From positions 12,622,501 to 12,686,500 of the forward strand of contig NC_058498.1 of NCBI RefSeq assembly GCF_020382885.2: 64,000 bases of DNA, in the 5' to 3' direction. Source of the stretch: Scatophagus argus. Lineage: Eukaryota > Chordata > Actinopteri > Scatophagidae. This document shows, one piece after another, positions 50,301 through 62,800 of the stretch; position 1 is the first letter of the stretch, and every line of letters begins with the position of its first letter. The position numbers and the translations under genes were made by a program. Under the pieces are notes generated by a model. That model saw only the letters and a program-made list of their open reading frames with translations, searched no databases and was not told the DNA's origin.

Positions 50301-52049
50301 CACCAGCATCGCCTGCTGGTGCGGCCGAGCGACCACTCGACAGTGACGTATGCCAGCGATTAGCCTGGATACAGTTCAATTATGATAAACAGTCAGCACA
50401 CCTCTTAGGCTGCGATTAAAGCTTCAGACCAGCCTTGATAAAGAGATCCCATCTCAATGCCATCACAACCACATTATAAGACACTCCGCCGTGGTGTTCT
50501 GCCTCATGCTTTTCACATCAGTGTTGCAGAACGTACACGGAAGCCTGGATGGAGCTCATGGCAGATGGAGCAAGATGGGGAGCTGCTGGGGGTCTTTATC
50601 ATTCACACATGGCTGGTGATGCATCCCTGCCCACCTATTTTCAATTTAGACTAGTATTTATTAATAACCTCCACTTTCTTGAAGCCTATCTTACAAGATA
50701 CCTGCCATATAACTTAAGACGGGTTTAGATATTAAGAGATAGGGAGGGAGGGAGAGAGGGAGAAGGCCCAGTTTTGATAAATGGATGAGCAGTGATGAAA
50801 AGGAGATATCAGAGGAGCATGAAAGGAGAGAGAGAGGGAAAGAGAGCAGAGCATTAATTCAACACCCGGCTGGTAGAGAGAGAGAGAGAGAGAGAGAATG
50901 AGAGACAGAGAAGAAGGAGGGAGAGAGAGGGGAGGAGGAAGCAAAAGAAAGATAGCCTTTCGGCTGTGTTCTGTCAAGGGAGAAATTACACATTTACGGA
51001 GGTTTTTTCAAGCAACGACGGGCTCCATAGATCAAACCACTGGATTTATGAGCCAATTTTCAACATGAAATATAGACACTGAGAATCCATTTTACCCATG
51101 TTTACTTGCCTTCTCTCACTCTTTTTCTCTCTCTCAATCAAACGGCCCATGGTGTGTGCATGTGTGGATGGTTTTACTCCTGTAACCTCAGCAGTGCTTA
51201 TTAGAGCCTTAAATGAAGGTGTTTTGATTGTAGGGATGAAGCAGCATTCAATGAAGTGTTTTCACCTAAGCAAAATAAGGTTTCTGAAGTTGGATAAGAT
51301 CAGGACTTTAACAGATGGTTTAATAACATTTTTTTTAAAAAAAGCAAAAAGATTTGCTATTGTCTTGCTTTTCAGAAATTTCTTTTGTAGAAATCAGTCA
51401 AACCAGCAAAATCACACTTAAATTTAGGAGATCGTTGAGAAGTCCAAACCTTCTTGTGGAACCCAAAAACCAGTTTCAGTGACCACTGAATGGTTTTCCA
51501 TTATAGACCGTGAAATGTAATGTGAAGCATGAAAAGATGGCAGACAGTAATTTGAAGTTTGTATACGGAAACACAGTAGTTCAAATACTTTTCAGCTAAT
51601 ATTTTGTAAAACAGAAATATATATGTATGTGTATAAATCCATACAGTGTGCACAGATCACAGTAGTCTCTTCTTCTGTGCAAAGGCTTAGAAAATTTGCA
51701 TAGAAATTAATGTCTAAGTAGGCTAAACGACATAATTGACACGCAATTAGCAATATTATGGAGAGGGGACCTAATGAAGTTTCAGTGGCTGTGCCAACCT
51801 AAGAATGATCACTGCTTAATTACCATATTAATGAAGTCATTAGTTGTCACTTAACTTAGATGACAGGTAAGGTAAGAATGTCAAGATCCTACAATTTTCC
51901 AAGCAAATGTGTATTCCACACTAATTACCTCCAAGTTAAGATCTCAGCTGAGGAAGATCAACACGTGTGTGTAATGTGAAAGGGACCATCACGGCATAAA
52001 CACATAAAACACGCAGCAAGAAAAAAAAAACAACTCAAAAACAATGAGG

Positions 52050-52771
52050 TTTATTCAATCATAGACTAAAGCATCATCAAGGTCACCTGAGGACAAACAA
52101 CAAAAATTAGTCCCACTTGTCCAACATAAAGCATGGGAAGCAGATGGAAGCACCCTCTATTGAGAGAGAGAGAGAGACACACACAAACACACAAAAAAAC
52201 ACACACACACACACGCACACTCAAGAGGGAGAAGACCAAGAAGAAGCTGCAGCGGGTACTACGGACTAACACAAAAACACATTTCCAGTAAACACTATGG
52301 CATGATTAGTCTACAAAAAAACCTCAGGTGGATCAAATGAGCATTGCGGATCGAGGTCTTCCCCTTCTTTCATTCCAATTCATTTCAATTACCCCGCCAT
52401 TCCCACCTTCTTCCTGGCGTCCCGATTAGCTCAGCCTGGCAATTTACAGTTGATCTTGCCTCATCTAAGGCTCAGCAGGTGGAGGCAGGGAGTCGAGCAG
52501 TAATGGAATGAAATGTCACTCAGTCATTGCCTTTGTCACAAAGATGCTGGGAGGTGATTGGGAGGGGTTGGAGAGGTCTTGTTGGTAGGTGAAAAGTTGT
52601 GTGTGTGTGTGCGTGTGTAGTCACAGTGCCTCTATGTAAATGGAAAGCAATATGGTGTCCCGCTCATGTGTCCCTCTTGTCCAACCATTGTGAGTGTCTC
52701 CACCGTGAACAGAGTAACTCATACGAGCACCCTTGTCCTCCACTGTGTCCCAGCTGGTGCTGTCGCCCTCA
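52050..52771 (-). other. dmap1: dmap1 3' UTR with poly(A) signal
   Basis: Follows the dmap1 stop codon (52774-52772). AATAAA on the minus strand at 52055-52050 is the likely signal. The UTR contains GA/CA-rich sequence at 52160-52220. Confidence 0.55.
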
Positions 52772-52831
52772 TCAAGGCTTCTTCACCTTTTTCACTGAAG
52801 AAGAGCTGGATGCCGACTCTCTCCGTTTGCG
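52772..52831 (-). CDS. dmap1: dmap1 last coding exon
   Basis: Twenty codons after the acceptor CATTGCAG, encoding RKRRESASSSSSVKKVKKP and TGA. It lies 841 bp from the preceding exon. The basic ends flanking a serine run look like a nuclear localisation signal. Confidence 0.92.
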   Translation of the reverse strand, partial: RKRRESASSSSSVKKVKKP

Positions 52832-55800
52832 CTGCAATGTGATTCACAAAACAATCACATCATTTTCTGGAAGGGATTTCCTTCTGTCTCTTCATTCCTC
52901 ACAGTGATGAACTCTCACGATACTAGCAGTTCACAATCAACAGCCATTTCTAGAACATGTTTGCATTAACAGTGAACACAGTTAAAACAACAGTGGTGAG
53001 GGCAGGCAGCAGATCTGCTGGACAGGGTTACCTCTGAGTTTTTTGGGTTATGGTACTGGTTCACTAATTACCAGGGTGCATTACCATGGTAACATATGCA
53101 GGACATACAGGGCATACATAGACCGTGAGAGGTGAACTCCTGTGTACCAGGGTCCCTTTCTGTCTTCCTCATTTCATTTTTTTATTTAATCACTTTATTG
53201 TGTTTTTATATACCAATATCATCCTACAACAGAGAATTAGTGAATAACTACAGTGTTGTACTTGTTTTACTTATATTATATGAAAGTACCACTTTGAATT
53301 ACATATTTTATTTATTTTCTTATTTGCTCTCAAGCCCATTTGACACTGCTGTGGCTGCTGCTGAAAGAATAAGTCACATTCCAGAGGCCTGAAAAACACC
53401 TTCAGGTAATCACAAGGAGTAGACAAGGACCACATCCTTCACTGGGTTCCCACTGACTTAACAAATGATGAGTGAATGACAGGAAGACAAAATCTGCTAT
53501 TGGCTACTTGCTTTTTTTACTTGCAACTTACAGACTAATTGTCTCAAGGACTTGAGACTTGCTACTAAGACTTGAGACTTGATTTTGTCTGAAAAAAACA
53601 TTAAAACAGTTCTAAGAGGTACCTTCACGCAACATTTTGGTGATGGTTTTGGTAAAAACTGTACAGACTTACTGAGTTTGGTGTAAGTGGTGCTCCTACA
53701 ACATCAATGATCTGCTCCTTGGCCTCCACCTTGATGTCATCTGCACAAGGCCAGGTCAGAGTTTCACCTCCTGGGGTGGAGGCTGTCAAGCTGTTGGCAG
53801 CACTGAGTTCCCCACTCTGTGTTGTGGCAACTAGTCCGGCTCCTGTAATTCCACCAGATCCGCCTCCACTGCCGGCCTTCAGTAGGGCCTCGTAGCGATG
53901 ACGCAGCATCTGTTGCTCATATTCACAATTGCTGTGGGCCTGCTTCAGCTCGTACAACAGCACCAGGTCACTACGCAGCTCATTAAACATCTGAACAATC
54001 TCCTCCGTGGGCATTGGGTTAAGATCTGGACCCCCAAATAGACACAAAGACAGGGGTGAACGAAAATGAGATTGATGCATTTTGATTAGAACACCAAACA
54101 ACTTATGTACAAATTTAAGTCATGGTAAGCAGAAGATGATGGAGTAACCAAATCATTTATTTGTCCACAACTGTTCAGTACACTGCTTTTGATTCGGTAT
54201 GCATTTATACACATTTCAAAAATGTCAAAATATTCCTTTAAGTGTACAGTGTTCAAGACAAAGAAAGTCACTTTTTTTCACTGTTGAACTGAAAACACCA
54301 GAGACTAGTCAATGACGAATATATGATCCTTACATTTACAGCTCTGTTGCATGGGAGAGTTCAACATGCAAAAAGGCTGAAATGTTAGTGGACTGCTAAT
54401 GTTTATTCACACTTACCCACTCCTTGCTCCATCAGGATCTGCTCAATGGCCTTGATCTTCTTCTGGCCTACCGAGCTTGGCAGTTTCATCTGAATCACAC
54501 ACAAACGCACAGACAAAAACGCACACCAACACACACAAAGAAGTGATTTAAGGAGCCGGAAATATTAGGATAAACAGCTCCACCTCAGGGCTTTTAATTC
54601 GTATGAAATGCACTTCAGTGAGCCAGATCAAAATGTCTTTATCCACTGAACTCTGTCTGACTGATTAGCCAGAGCGGTACTCCACTCCTTTAGCTGTGCT
54701 AATGCATTTTCCATAGAGAGCGGCAGCTCCTCATCAGTCTTGAAGATGAATAAGAGTCCCCTTGCTTGGTCTTACAGATATTAGCCAGTCACTAACAGAA
54801 TTAATCATCTCACTGCTAATGAGAGATAGCTGGGCTCATGTCAGACATAGTAGCTTCTCACATACATCAACTGCAGGGTCAAGCTTCGCTGGAATTGTTC
54901 TGATATTAATAGTGGTTCGAACAGAACTTAAAAAAATTAAAATCAAGTTCAGTAAATTGAAATCTACTGTTTTTACATCAATTCTCAACGAATGTCAGCA
55001 CAATACAGAGAAAAACAAGTTCTCAAAACAGAACTATGGGATTTTTTCTGACTATGTTCAGTTTGTTCTTTTTTTTTCAAATTGGTGTGTTTTTGTTTTT
55101 TTTTTTTTTGCTGTTGGTATTTTTTTCCCCAGAATACCCTTTTTGTAGCATCAATACCAAGATGTAGCCATATACTCACCCTCTGACTGCGTAATGTAAC
55201 TCCCGCTGATTTGAAGTCAGGAAATTTAATGCCTGCTGTCTCTGGAACAGCCTGAGGAACAAGAAAAAGCCGATGAGAGACCAGACATTAAACCTCACTG
55301 AATGTAGGACCTGACATGTACAAATATGTAATTTATATTATGAAATAAATCAGGTCTTTACAGTGAGTCTCAAACTGAAACACAGGAGCCCCTTTGGGTC
55401 CTTGGAAACATAGTTGCTCTGCTGAATTGAGAACATTCAACAAGCACCATCATAAGGCTGACAGATGTGTCATCTCCGTCAAAAAATTATTTAAAGAGTG
55501 GTTAGCTCATACTTTACTTCATTTCTTTGGTATGCGTGGATATCATACCGGTTTTTCTGTTTCTCTTTTTTGCGGGAGCTTCTTCTTGGAAACCCTCTTT
55601 TCAGCTCTCCTTAATTCAGTAGTTGTGTCAGCTGCTTTAATGAGTTTCTGTAGATCCTGGGCCTTCTTCTCACGTTCTTTCTTCCTTGTCTCAATCTTCC
55701 TTAGCTCTTGAATAAGATATTCCTCTTCTGCCACCTGCAGGCAAAACAAGAGAAGTGCAAATCTTAATATCTAAAAAAGCTGGTAAACATCTTATAAGCA

Positions 55801-57466
55801 CTGGCTATATTTTTTATTTTTCGTTTTATTATTTTTTTTATAAAAGGCAACTGCATTAGTAACTGCAGTTATAATGGGTTAACGCTCAGTATGATGCTTC
55901 CTGCCTTGGCATGGCAATATGAAATCTTAGCAGAAGTCCAAATCAAATAATAAAATCACTTACTTGTTCAGGTGTGCGACTGAAGAGCTTCTCCAGTTGC
56001 TCTTTACGGCGCCTTTCATGGCCTGCATCAAAGATGTAGATCTTGGGGTCTGTCCCTGAAGCTGCGCGGACTTTGGTAAGCTTACCACAAATACTATAAT
56101 ATCGTTCTTTCAGGTCCTCAACAGATCGTTTCTGAATAGCATAAATGGGAAAAAAAATTACAAATACCACAAAATTACCAAAATCACAAAAATCAAATAT
56201 TTATCACATATGTAACTTTGACTGACACCATTAGGACTATTTGGTATATATCCTCAGGGAAAGGGAACATGAGAGGAGTAGATGAATGACTGAGTGAATA
56301 CCCTGTATTGCTGGTGGTCATAACGGTCATGGACAACTATGAAGCGCAAGTCAAAGCGCTTGCAAAGGTCAAACAGGTGATCTGTCTCTGCTTTAGTCCA
56401 GCCATCATCATGGAGATGCACCTGATACTCCTGCTCTGAGTACACTGGTACCTGCACCGTCTATAAAGGCAGACAGGAGATCAGAGAGGATACAGTGAAT
56501 CAGGGTAAATAACTATAACAAATGTATTTGTCTGAAAAGGAGAAGATGACGTGTGTGGGATGTGTAACTGTAAAAATCCGTCTTTTGTGTTCGTATTGTG
56601 ACTAAAGAGGCGTGTGTTGTGATCCCCACCTTGTTGAAGCGGGCAAAAGGGTAGTCCTTGCCCTCTTCTGCCACACGTCTCCAGTGGTGGAATATAGCCC
56701 CATCTCTGCGTGCTGGATTGGTGAAGGGCATCCACTTCCAGGGACGCACCTTTTTACAGCCCAGCTTGGCTTTGACTGTCCTGTAGCCCTGAGTTGTATC
56801 ACTGGGCAGCAAAGGGGGTGCATCTCTGTGGATTACCAGGAAAAAAAATAAACCTTTGTTACAGAAAGGGTGCAAAATATGTGGACAATCTGCTTATCTG
56901 TTTTGTAATTTAACAAGCTCCTCCTCTCAGTGAGAATTCAACATGAAACCTTCCACTCAGCCATTATCACACACACCTTAAATGAAAATCTCAAGAGTAA
57001 TTCAATACACTGATTTAAGATCAACTCAAACCAGGTGCATACTTTTTATCTGAATAGAGCAGAGCATAGACCTCTCGGTGCATTCCCTCGGGTCTCTTGA
57101 AGGTCAGCGTTTCTGTTGTCTTCTTGGCTTTTTTCTGACAAATGTGATGGAGAAAGTTGTTATTTACGTTACAGCCAGCTTTTGTCAATACTCTCAGACA
57201 CAAAATAGCAACAGAATCTTCTCAGGTTTTTGCTGTGGGAAGGGAGTGGTTTTGCGTTTCTGAGTCCCATAGCCGGTGTAAACCATTGAATACTGGGACA
57301 AAGGCAAAACTAAATAACCTGTAGATACGGGAACGGGCATCATTATGAGTATGTTTTGATTATCTCTCACCTTGTCTGAGTTAATAAGATCCTTCTTGCT
57401 GATTGGACCGTCATTTTCTCCTCCAGCCAACTCCAGAATATCCCTGACATCAGCACCGGTAGCCAT
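52772..57466 (-). CDS. dmap1: DNA methyltransferase 1-associated protein 1 (DMAP1), complete, 10 coding exons
   Basis: Nuclear subunit of the NuA4/TIP60 and SRCAP chromatin complexes (yeast Swc4/Eaf2 family), also named for binding DNMT1. Coding exons, minus strand: 57466-57371, 57134-57043, 56825-56630, 56460-56302, 56131-55964, 55734-55549, 55251-55180, 54489-54417, 54025-53673 and 52831-52772. Phases all agree and the sum is 1455 nt, 484 aa plus stop (human about 467). The start MATGADVRDILEL matches the family. The SANT/Myb-like domain spans about 149-205 (WTKAETDHLFDLCKRFDLRF, then RYDHQQY). Next come a charged helical region (about 215-290), the conserved IKFPDFKSAGVTLRSQR segment, VQMFNELRSDLVLLYELKQA, and IIDVVGAPLTPNS. 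The basic tail KKVKKP is encoded by a separate last exon. A Gly/Ser/Thr-rich linker at about 398-440 is not something I recall in this form from the human protein. Confidence 0.95.
56302..56460 (-). CDS. dmap1: dmap1 exon encoding most of the SANT domain
   Basis: 53 codons, phase 0 at both ends, running from TVQVPVYSEQEYQ to DRYDHQQYR. It holds the tryptophan-led helix WTKAETDHLFDL of the SANT/Myb fold. The next exon (56131-55964) completes the domain with KRSVEDLKERYYSICGKL. Confidence 0.93.
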
Positions 57467-57800
57467 GGCTTTCTAGGTTTATAGCTAAAGCTTCTCACAA
57501 TCTGTTAAACGTGAATACTGTATCCACTCACGGGCGCACATTCATGCGGTACTGTCTAACGACTGTGCTATTAGCTAAAAGCGAAAACTAACATTACTAT
57601 TTCTAAGCTAAATGTTAATTTATACAGAGTCGTAAAAAGCCAGCAAACGATATTATAAAATTTGTTTTGGTAATATTACCATGGACGTTTCTAATATAGG
57701 GGAAGCCTTAGACAGAGTTAATAAGAAGAATTTGAAGCTATTGTTAAGGCTAGATGAGCAACTAGTCAGCTAAACCGACACCACTTCCGTCCGTGCTGAT
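57467..57800 (-). promoter_or_regulatory. dmap1: dmap1 5' UTR and promoter region
   Basis: Upstream of the dmap1 ATG there is no further coding exon. An ETS-type CTTCCG lies at 57784-57789. The transcription start is not determinable from the sequence alone. Confidence 0.35.
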
Positions 57801-58065
57801 GTCGTTGGGACTATAATAATCTCTTTATTAATTGACTGCTGCCCTCATGAGGTCCGGCGGTGCACTGCAGATTCTTGTAATTGATTGCAAATAAATCAAA
57901 CAGCTTAACGTGACACATATACTGACGACCCTAGCAGCATTGATAAATAAAATTATATCCATAACCTTTGAAAGCTAAATCACAAATTTAATTACTAACA
58001 GCTTTTTTATTGGAGAAAAAAACATATAATTACAAGAGTTCTCAAAAACCAAGTCACACCTTTTG

Positions 58066-58120
58066 TATAGTATAGTATACAATACTATAACATAGCATAG
58101 TATAATATAGTATATAATTA
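58066..58120. repeat. imperfect TATAG-type tandem repeat
   Basis: Degenerate repeats of TATAG/ATAGTA in an AT-rich stretch between dmap1 and hnrnpm. Confidence 0.6.
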
Positions 58121-58180
58121 CATAATATAAAAGAGCTTGTTTCTAGCCACCTCTTTAGCCTCTGGTCTAGATGATCTTAA

Positions 58181-58181
<1 letters not shown>

Positions 58182-58211
<30 letters not shown>
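58182..58211. repeat. (CA)n microsatellite
   Basis: Perfect CA tract in the dmap1-hnrnpm spacer. Confidence 0.9.
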
Positions 58212-58215
<4 letters not shown>

Positions 58216-58379
58216 TACCTTTGTCTCTCCAGGTAAATAACTCTTCCTTTTCTGAATCATTTAACTGACAGCTGGCAGAGAAGAGTAAGTGACAACACTG
58301 CTTGAGTGGTCTGCATCAGTAACACAAAACATTGCCTCTTGTGCACAGGGGTCTGGAAATTACTGACCAATGTGACAAG

Positions 58380-58692
58380 GAGGCAGCCGTGGCCTAGGTT
58401 GAAGAAGTGGCTTGTGATCGGAAGGTTGCCGGTTCGATTTCCCCACCGGAAGGGCAGGAAAAGTTTTGTGTGTGGTTTAGAGATTAATGAAAAAAAATGC
58501 CCCCCACCCCCCACCACTAGCCGACTGATATGAAGGCACTTAACCCCCAATTTGCTTCCGGGGCGCTTGATAGTTGCAGCCCACTGCTCCTGTGCATTTC
58601 ACTGCATGTTGCATGTATGTGTGTGTTTCAATCAGTGATGGGTTAAGTGCAGAGAAATAATTTTCCAGCTTGGGATTAATAAAGTAAATACA
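58380..58692 (+). mobile_element. tRNA-derived SINE
   Basis: The head has an A-box-like GTGGCCTAGGTTGAAG (58389-58404) and a B box GGTTCGATTT (58431-58440) at normal tRNA spacing. A body and a 3' end GGGATTAATAAAGTAAA follow, like the tails of fish SINEs that borrow LINE 3' ends. No clear target-site duplication was found. The B box has decayed from the GGTTCGAATCC consensus. Confidence 0.75.
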
Positions 58693-59220
58693 ATTTTAAA
58701 AAATTAAAGAGGCTCATCACTAAAAGTTTAGAATCCAAAATCATTCCCAGTTTTGATAGACATGATTTCAAAGGTATAGCTACATTTAGGGTAAATCCTA
58801 AATGTGTAAGCAGAATGAATCCTTACCAGGTCATCAAACACAGAAATACATAAAAAAGTATTTCGCTTCAAATTATTTGCTTATACGATGTATCAAAAAA
58901 TAATATGAAATACTTGTATGAATTAAAAGTGTTTAATTAAAATACTTTACAAGCAACCTGTGCAAAAGAGACAAAACATTACTGTTACAACAGAGTATGA
59001 CAAAGTAAAACAGCAGAACAGTGATTAAAGCCGAAGACTGTGATTAAGCTGGTTGGGCATTGCTCTAGAGTTTCAACCTGTGCATACAAATGTGTATTGC
59101 ATTTTATTAAATAATATACTTTTAGCATTTTCAGATATTATCAGGAAAATTCTAAATGATAAAATATTCAAAAGTAATTAAAAACGTAGTTTACATACAT
59201 TAAACTGCCCATCTCTGATC

Positions 59221-59265
59221 ATACAATAAAGGAATAAATGAATTTTGATTCTGATTCTGACAACG
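59221..59265 (+). mobile_element. retroelement 3' tail fragment
   Basis: AATAAATGAATTTTGATTCTGATTCTGA resembles the short tandem tails at the 3' ends of fish non-LTR elements. Only the extreme 3' end is recognisable. Confidence 0.35.
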
Positions 59266-59619
59266 TCACAAAAGGCAGGGCATCAAAATTAAAACTTACT
59301 AACTTACCGGTCTGGTCTTGTGAACCAAGTCCGTATAAGTTGGACTCATGACGAAAAGATGTTTTTTAAAAAGATATCAAGAGTATATATTTGTGCTTCC
59401 TTTGCACCAGCACAAATCATACTCACAATTGTCGAATAATTGGGGTTGTTGTTTTTCATATTACTTATGGATTATTTACCCAAACCAGAATAGGGTTGTC
59501 AAGTTTTACTTTTAAATTGTTACAGATTTGTGCTAGATTTTTATGCTTCAGTATGTTTTTTGTCATCACTTCGGGATCTGTTATTCTGAAAATCCTCTTT
59601 GTACCTTGATGAGCTTTAT

Positions 59620-59871
59620 TTTTTAAAGTAAACACCGGATGTAGACATCTCTCCTTAGTTTTAAAATTCCCAACATCCTTTGTTCCTGGTCACAACCTGG
59701 TCGCCGCCATTTTCGTCAGCTAGTGTCGCAGAAGTGGTCGACGTTGTCATTACGCTAGCAGTTATTTGTTCCTTGAAGGTAACTTTTGAAGGTGCTTGAC
59801 TCGTTGATAACAACGACGATAGTTTGCGTTAACAAAGTTTAATTTATCAAGATACTTAACTGCGCATAAAG
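59620..59871 (+). promoter_or_regulatory. hnrnpm: hnrnpm promoter and 5' UTR
   Basis: Contains a consensus YY1-type site GCCGCCATTTT at 59703-59713 and an ETS-like CCGGATG at about 59636, both common in housekeeping promoters. The 5' UTR then leads to ATG at 59872. Confidence 0.5.
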
Positions 59872-62800
59872 ATGTCCAACGAGCAGGCCGAAAATACTGC
59901 CGAGAAAGTAGGCCAGCAGCAGCAGCCGCTGCCGCCACCCGCGCAGCAGCAACAACAGCAGCAGCAGCAGCAAGGGTGAGTCCATTCATCAAAGTTCCTT
60001 TGTTGGTGCTCACTAGCTACCTATAGCTAGATTTATGGTTAGCCGTCACGATTCCGATTAACGGCAATAATTTGACTAGTCTTTAATGAAGAATTTTCTG
60101 CAATTGCAGTCTGATGGCATAGTTGTATAATGGCGCGTGTGAATTTGAATGCCGTTTATCAATGGTGGCGTGTGTTTGGGACCCGTCTAATTGCAGTGAG
60201 AATGCAGCCATTTTACGTAACTGTTGCTAACTTGTTAGCACTGTACTTGATAATGCTAACGTTTGTAATTTATTAAAGTGCAATTACTGTTAACTTACTG
60301 TTTGCTTATAAACATTGCAGAACTTAGAATTGTTAGCTTAATAATATAATACGGGCCTTCAAAGTCCAAAGAGCGGCCTTGCCATGCGGCAGTCCTCTTG
60401 ATGCTAAACCATTGTAGAATATCATTAAGATCCAAGCAATTGTAGCCCTATCTAATCTGATTTAGTAGTAACTGTAGTTTTGTTCATTTACAAACGAACT
60501 AGTTAGAAGTTAGTTTAGATGTTTTACATTAACAGTTTTGAGAAAATCTTACGCTCAGTAACGGTAGTGGAGCGGTGGCCTCGTTTTGGCCTTTCTAAAG
60601 GGGTAATGACCAGATATAAGTAAAGGCATATCTTGCGCCTTTTTCTTTTCCAATTCGGGTTAGTTGGCTAGAACGTGTTTAAACGGGTTTGCCTGCAGTA
60701 ATTTTGCACGTATTTGTTATTGGGTTCTAATCTCTTCATTTTATCTTTGGACTTTCACGTGAAATGGTGTTAACAAACATGTATGAAGTATTTTTGTTTG
60801 TTTTTTGAAACTCACTGCTATTGTGTACTTACTGATTGCTTCATACAGAGAGGTGAATGGGAAAGCCAAGCATGAGCCCAATTCAAGCAGGAAGGAGAGG
60901 CCTCAGAAGAGAGGTGGAGGCGGGCGCTACGAACCCTATGGAAACGTGAACAAAAGATACCGTGTTTTTGTCAGCAACATCCCATATGATGTGAAATGGC
61001 AAGCCCTCAAAGACCTGATGAAAGAAAAAGGTAAGGTGTTTGGATACGGGACCGATTCAGTCATCTTTGGACAAAAAGTTGCAGCTTCCAGGGTTGTTTT
61101 GTTTGACCACGCAGCTTTGAAAAGTTTCTGGAAATTTGTGCAGGAACTTAAGTTGTACAAAGTTGTTTGAGATCTCGAGACGGGAGTTATGGGAGTTATT
61201 TGGAGCAAAGGTTTTGGACGAGGTCCATATTATTTGTCTGTCAACTACGGGGTTGCAGCAGATTAGCACAAGTGCTGTGAATCTGGGTGTTTGAACATTT
61301 ATTTACCATTACTAAAACCTTTTGTGGTTTTTGTGAAGTGGAGGCTGTATGTGTGTAAAGCCGGTCCACTAATGTGAGAATCCAATGGCTTGGGATCATG
61401 AGTGGTACAATGAGATGCTTTCCCTCAAGAAATGTATGAAAAAACATACAGCACACTGCGTAATGTTGCCCAGAAGAGAGGAACAAGTTGCTCGTAGTTG
61501 CAACTTGTAATTAATGGTAAAACCAAAGCGCTCATGATTTATCAAGAAGTCAATATTTTGGAGACATGTCAAACGAAATAATTCTTGCAGCATTGCATTG
61601 CAGCAACTTTGAATTTCAGGAGAGGTTTGACTAAAGTTCTCCTTAAATGTAAAATATGGATTAAAATGTGTTGTTACTCATGTGAAAGTTTTACTTATGG
61701 GGTATTGGAAAGTGATTAGAAATGTGATAAGTAATGCACTAAATTGGCATTTACTTGAAGTTATAGCATGTGTTAAAGGTACAGTCCTTTTTTTAAAAGG
61801 ATGGTATTCGTTTTATGACAACTGACTATGGAGTTAAATTGCACTTTCTTTTTTAGGTGTGACCTTGACAAGCACATGTTTTCTCAGCAGATCTCCATGT
61901 TGTGTCAAACACAGCTATGCGTTGGGGATTTCTTTGGGGTACAGGTCTACAAAATGAAGCAACTTCTTCTGCACCGTCCTTGTATCTAGAGGTTTGACTG
62001 ATGTCCATTTCGTTGAACAGACATATGATCTGGAACGAAGGCGTGGCTGTGGTCGACGCTGAATCAAAATTCTGATATTGTGCATTTCAGGATCAGGTCC
62101 ACTTCAAGAACATGTTTGCAGTTAGATGTTTCTCTCCTCTAAGAGCTTGCATTATTAAGTTTATGGTTAGTTTTCTAGCTGTAGGTTTCCTCTTAGGCAT
62201 GGCTGATGGACGAATGTATTGATGCATTAGCCTGAGGTTTAAAATGGCGACATTTGACAAAGTATGTACAGGTTTGGCAATGAAACGGGCTGAGGCATTG
62301 AACAGGTTTTGCCTGCTTGAAATTATTTGGTCACATTTCAAGGTAGAAGGTGGTGTTCACGGCATTATATCCAAATAGGAAGGCTGATGGCCATTTCAAC
62401 AGTTGTTGTCCTCAGTCTATTGCTTTTGGTGCTTCGGGAGAAATACAACAAGGACGGGCCAAGAAGTATTTGTTTTTTTTTTAAAGACCTAAGCTTGCTT
62501 TTTGTAGACCTGTACCATATTGTGCTGCTGCTGAGGTGCTGGGAGAAGGCTCAGGACTGACAGTGTGAGCTCACTGTCACCGGCCGCCCTATTTGTGTTT
62601 CTGCTCTAAACCCCAATTGTTCTCTCGGCTTCTCTCCCCTTGGTGTGTGTCGTCTCTGGAATCTGATTTGTAGTGGGTGAGGTAACGTACGTGGAACACT
62701 TAATGGACGCAGAAGGCAAATCGAGGGTAAGTGCAAATACATACAAATAAAAATATGAATAATCCTAGACAAACCTGTGTTTGTCAGCTTTGGTTTCTTT

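Larger units (their letters stand above)
33940..52029. other. 18 kb non-coding interval between rnf220 and dmap1
   Basis: No exon chain, RNA gene or transposon gene could be supported on either strand. Open frames are short, and many are translations of CA/GT or GA runs. Microsatellites lie at 34.75, 36.88-37.08, 41.66, 43.36, 45.08 and 45.27 kb. Between them are repeat-free blocks, for example about 35.62-35.79, 41.94-42.42, 46.3-47.33, 47.69-48.47 and 50.1-50.7 kb. These have the composition typical of vertebrate non-coding regulatory sequence, but conservation cannot be judged here. Confidence 0.5.

Noticed and set aside
57194..57300. Apparent extra dmap1 exon after a CAG at about 57300 (YSMVYTGYGTQKRK)
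   Set aside because: The frame reaches a stop with no good donor, and exons 57371 and 57134 already join in phase to give the known protein order.
58380..58445. tRNA gene suggested by A and B boxes (also at about 9454-9520, minus strand)
   Set aside because: The cloverleaf is degenerate and continuous with a SINE body; both are tRNA-derived retroposons.
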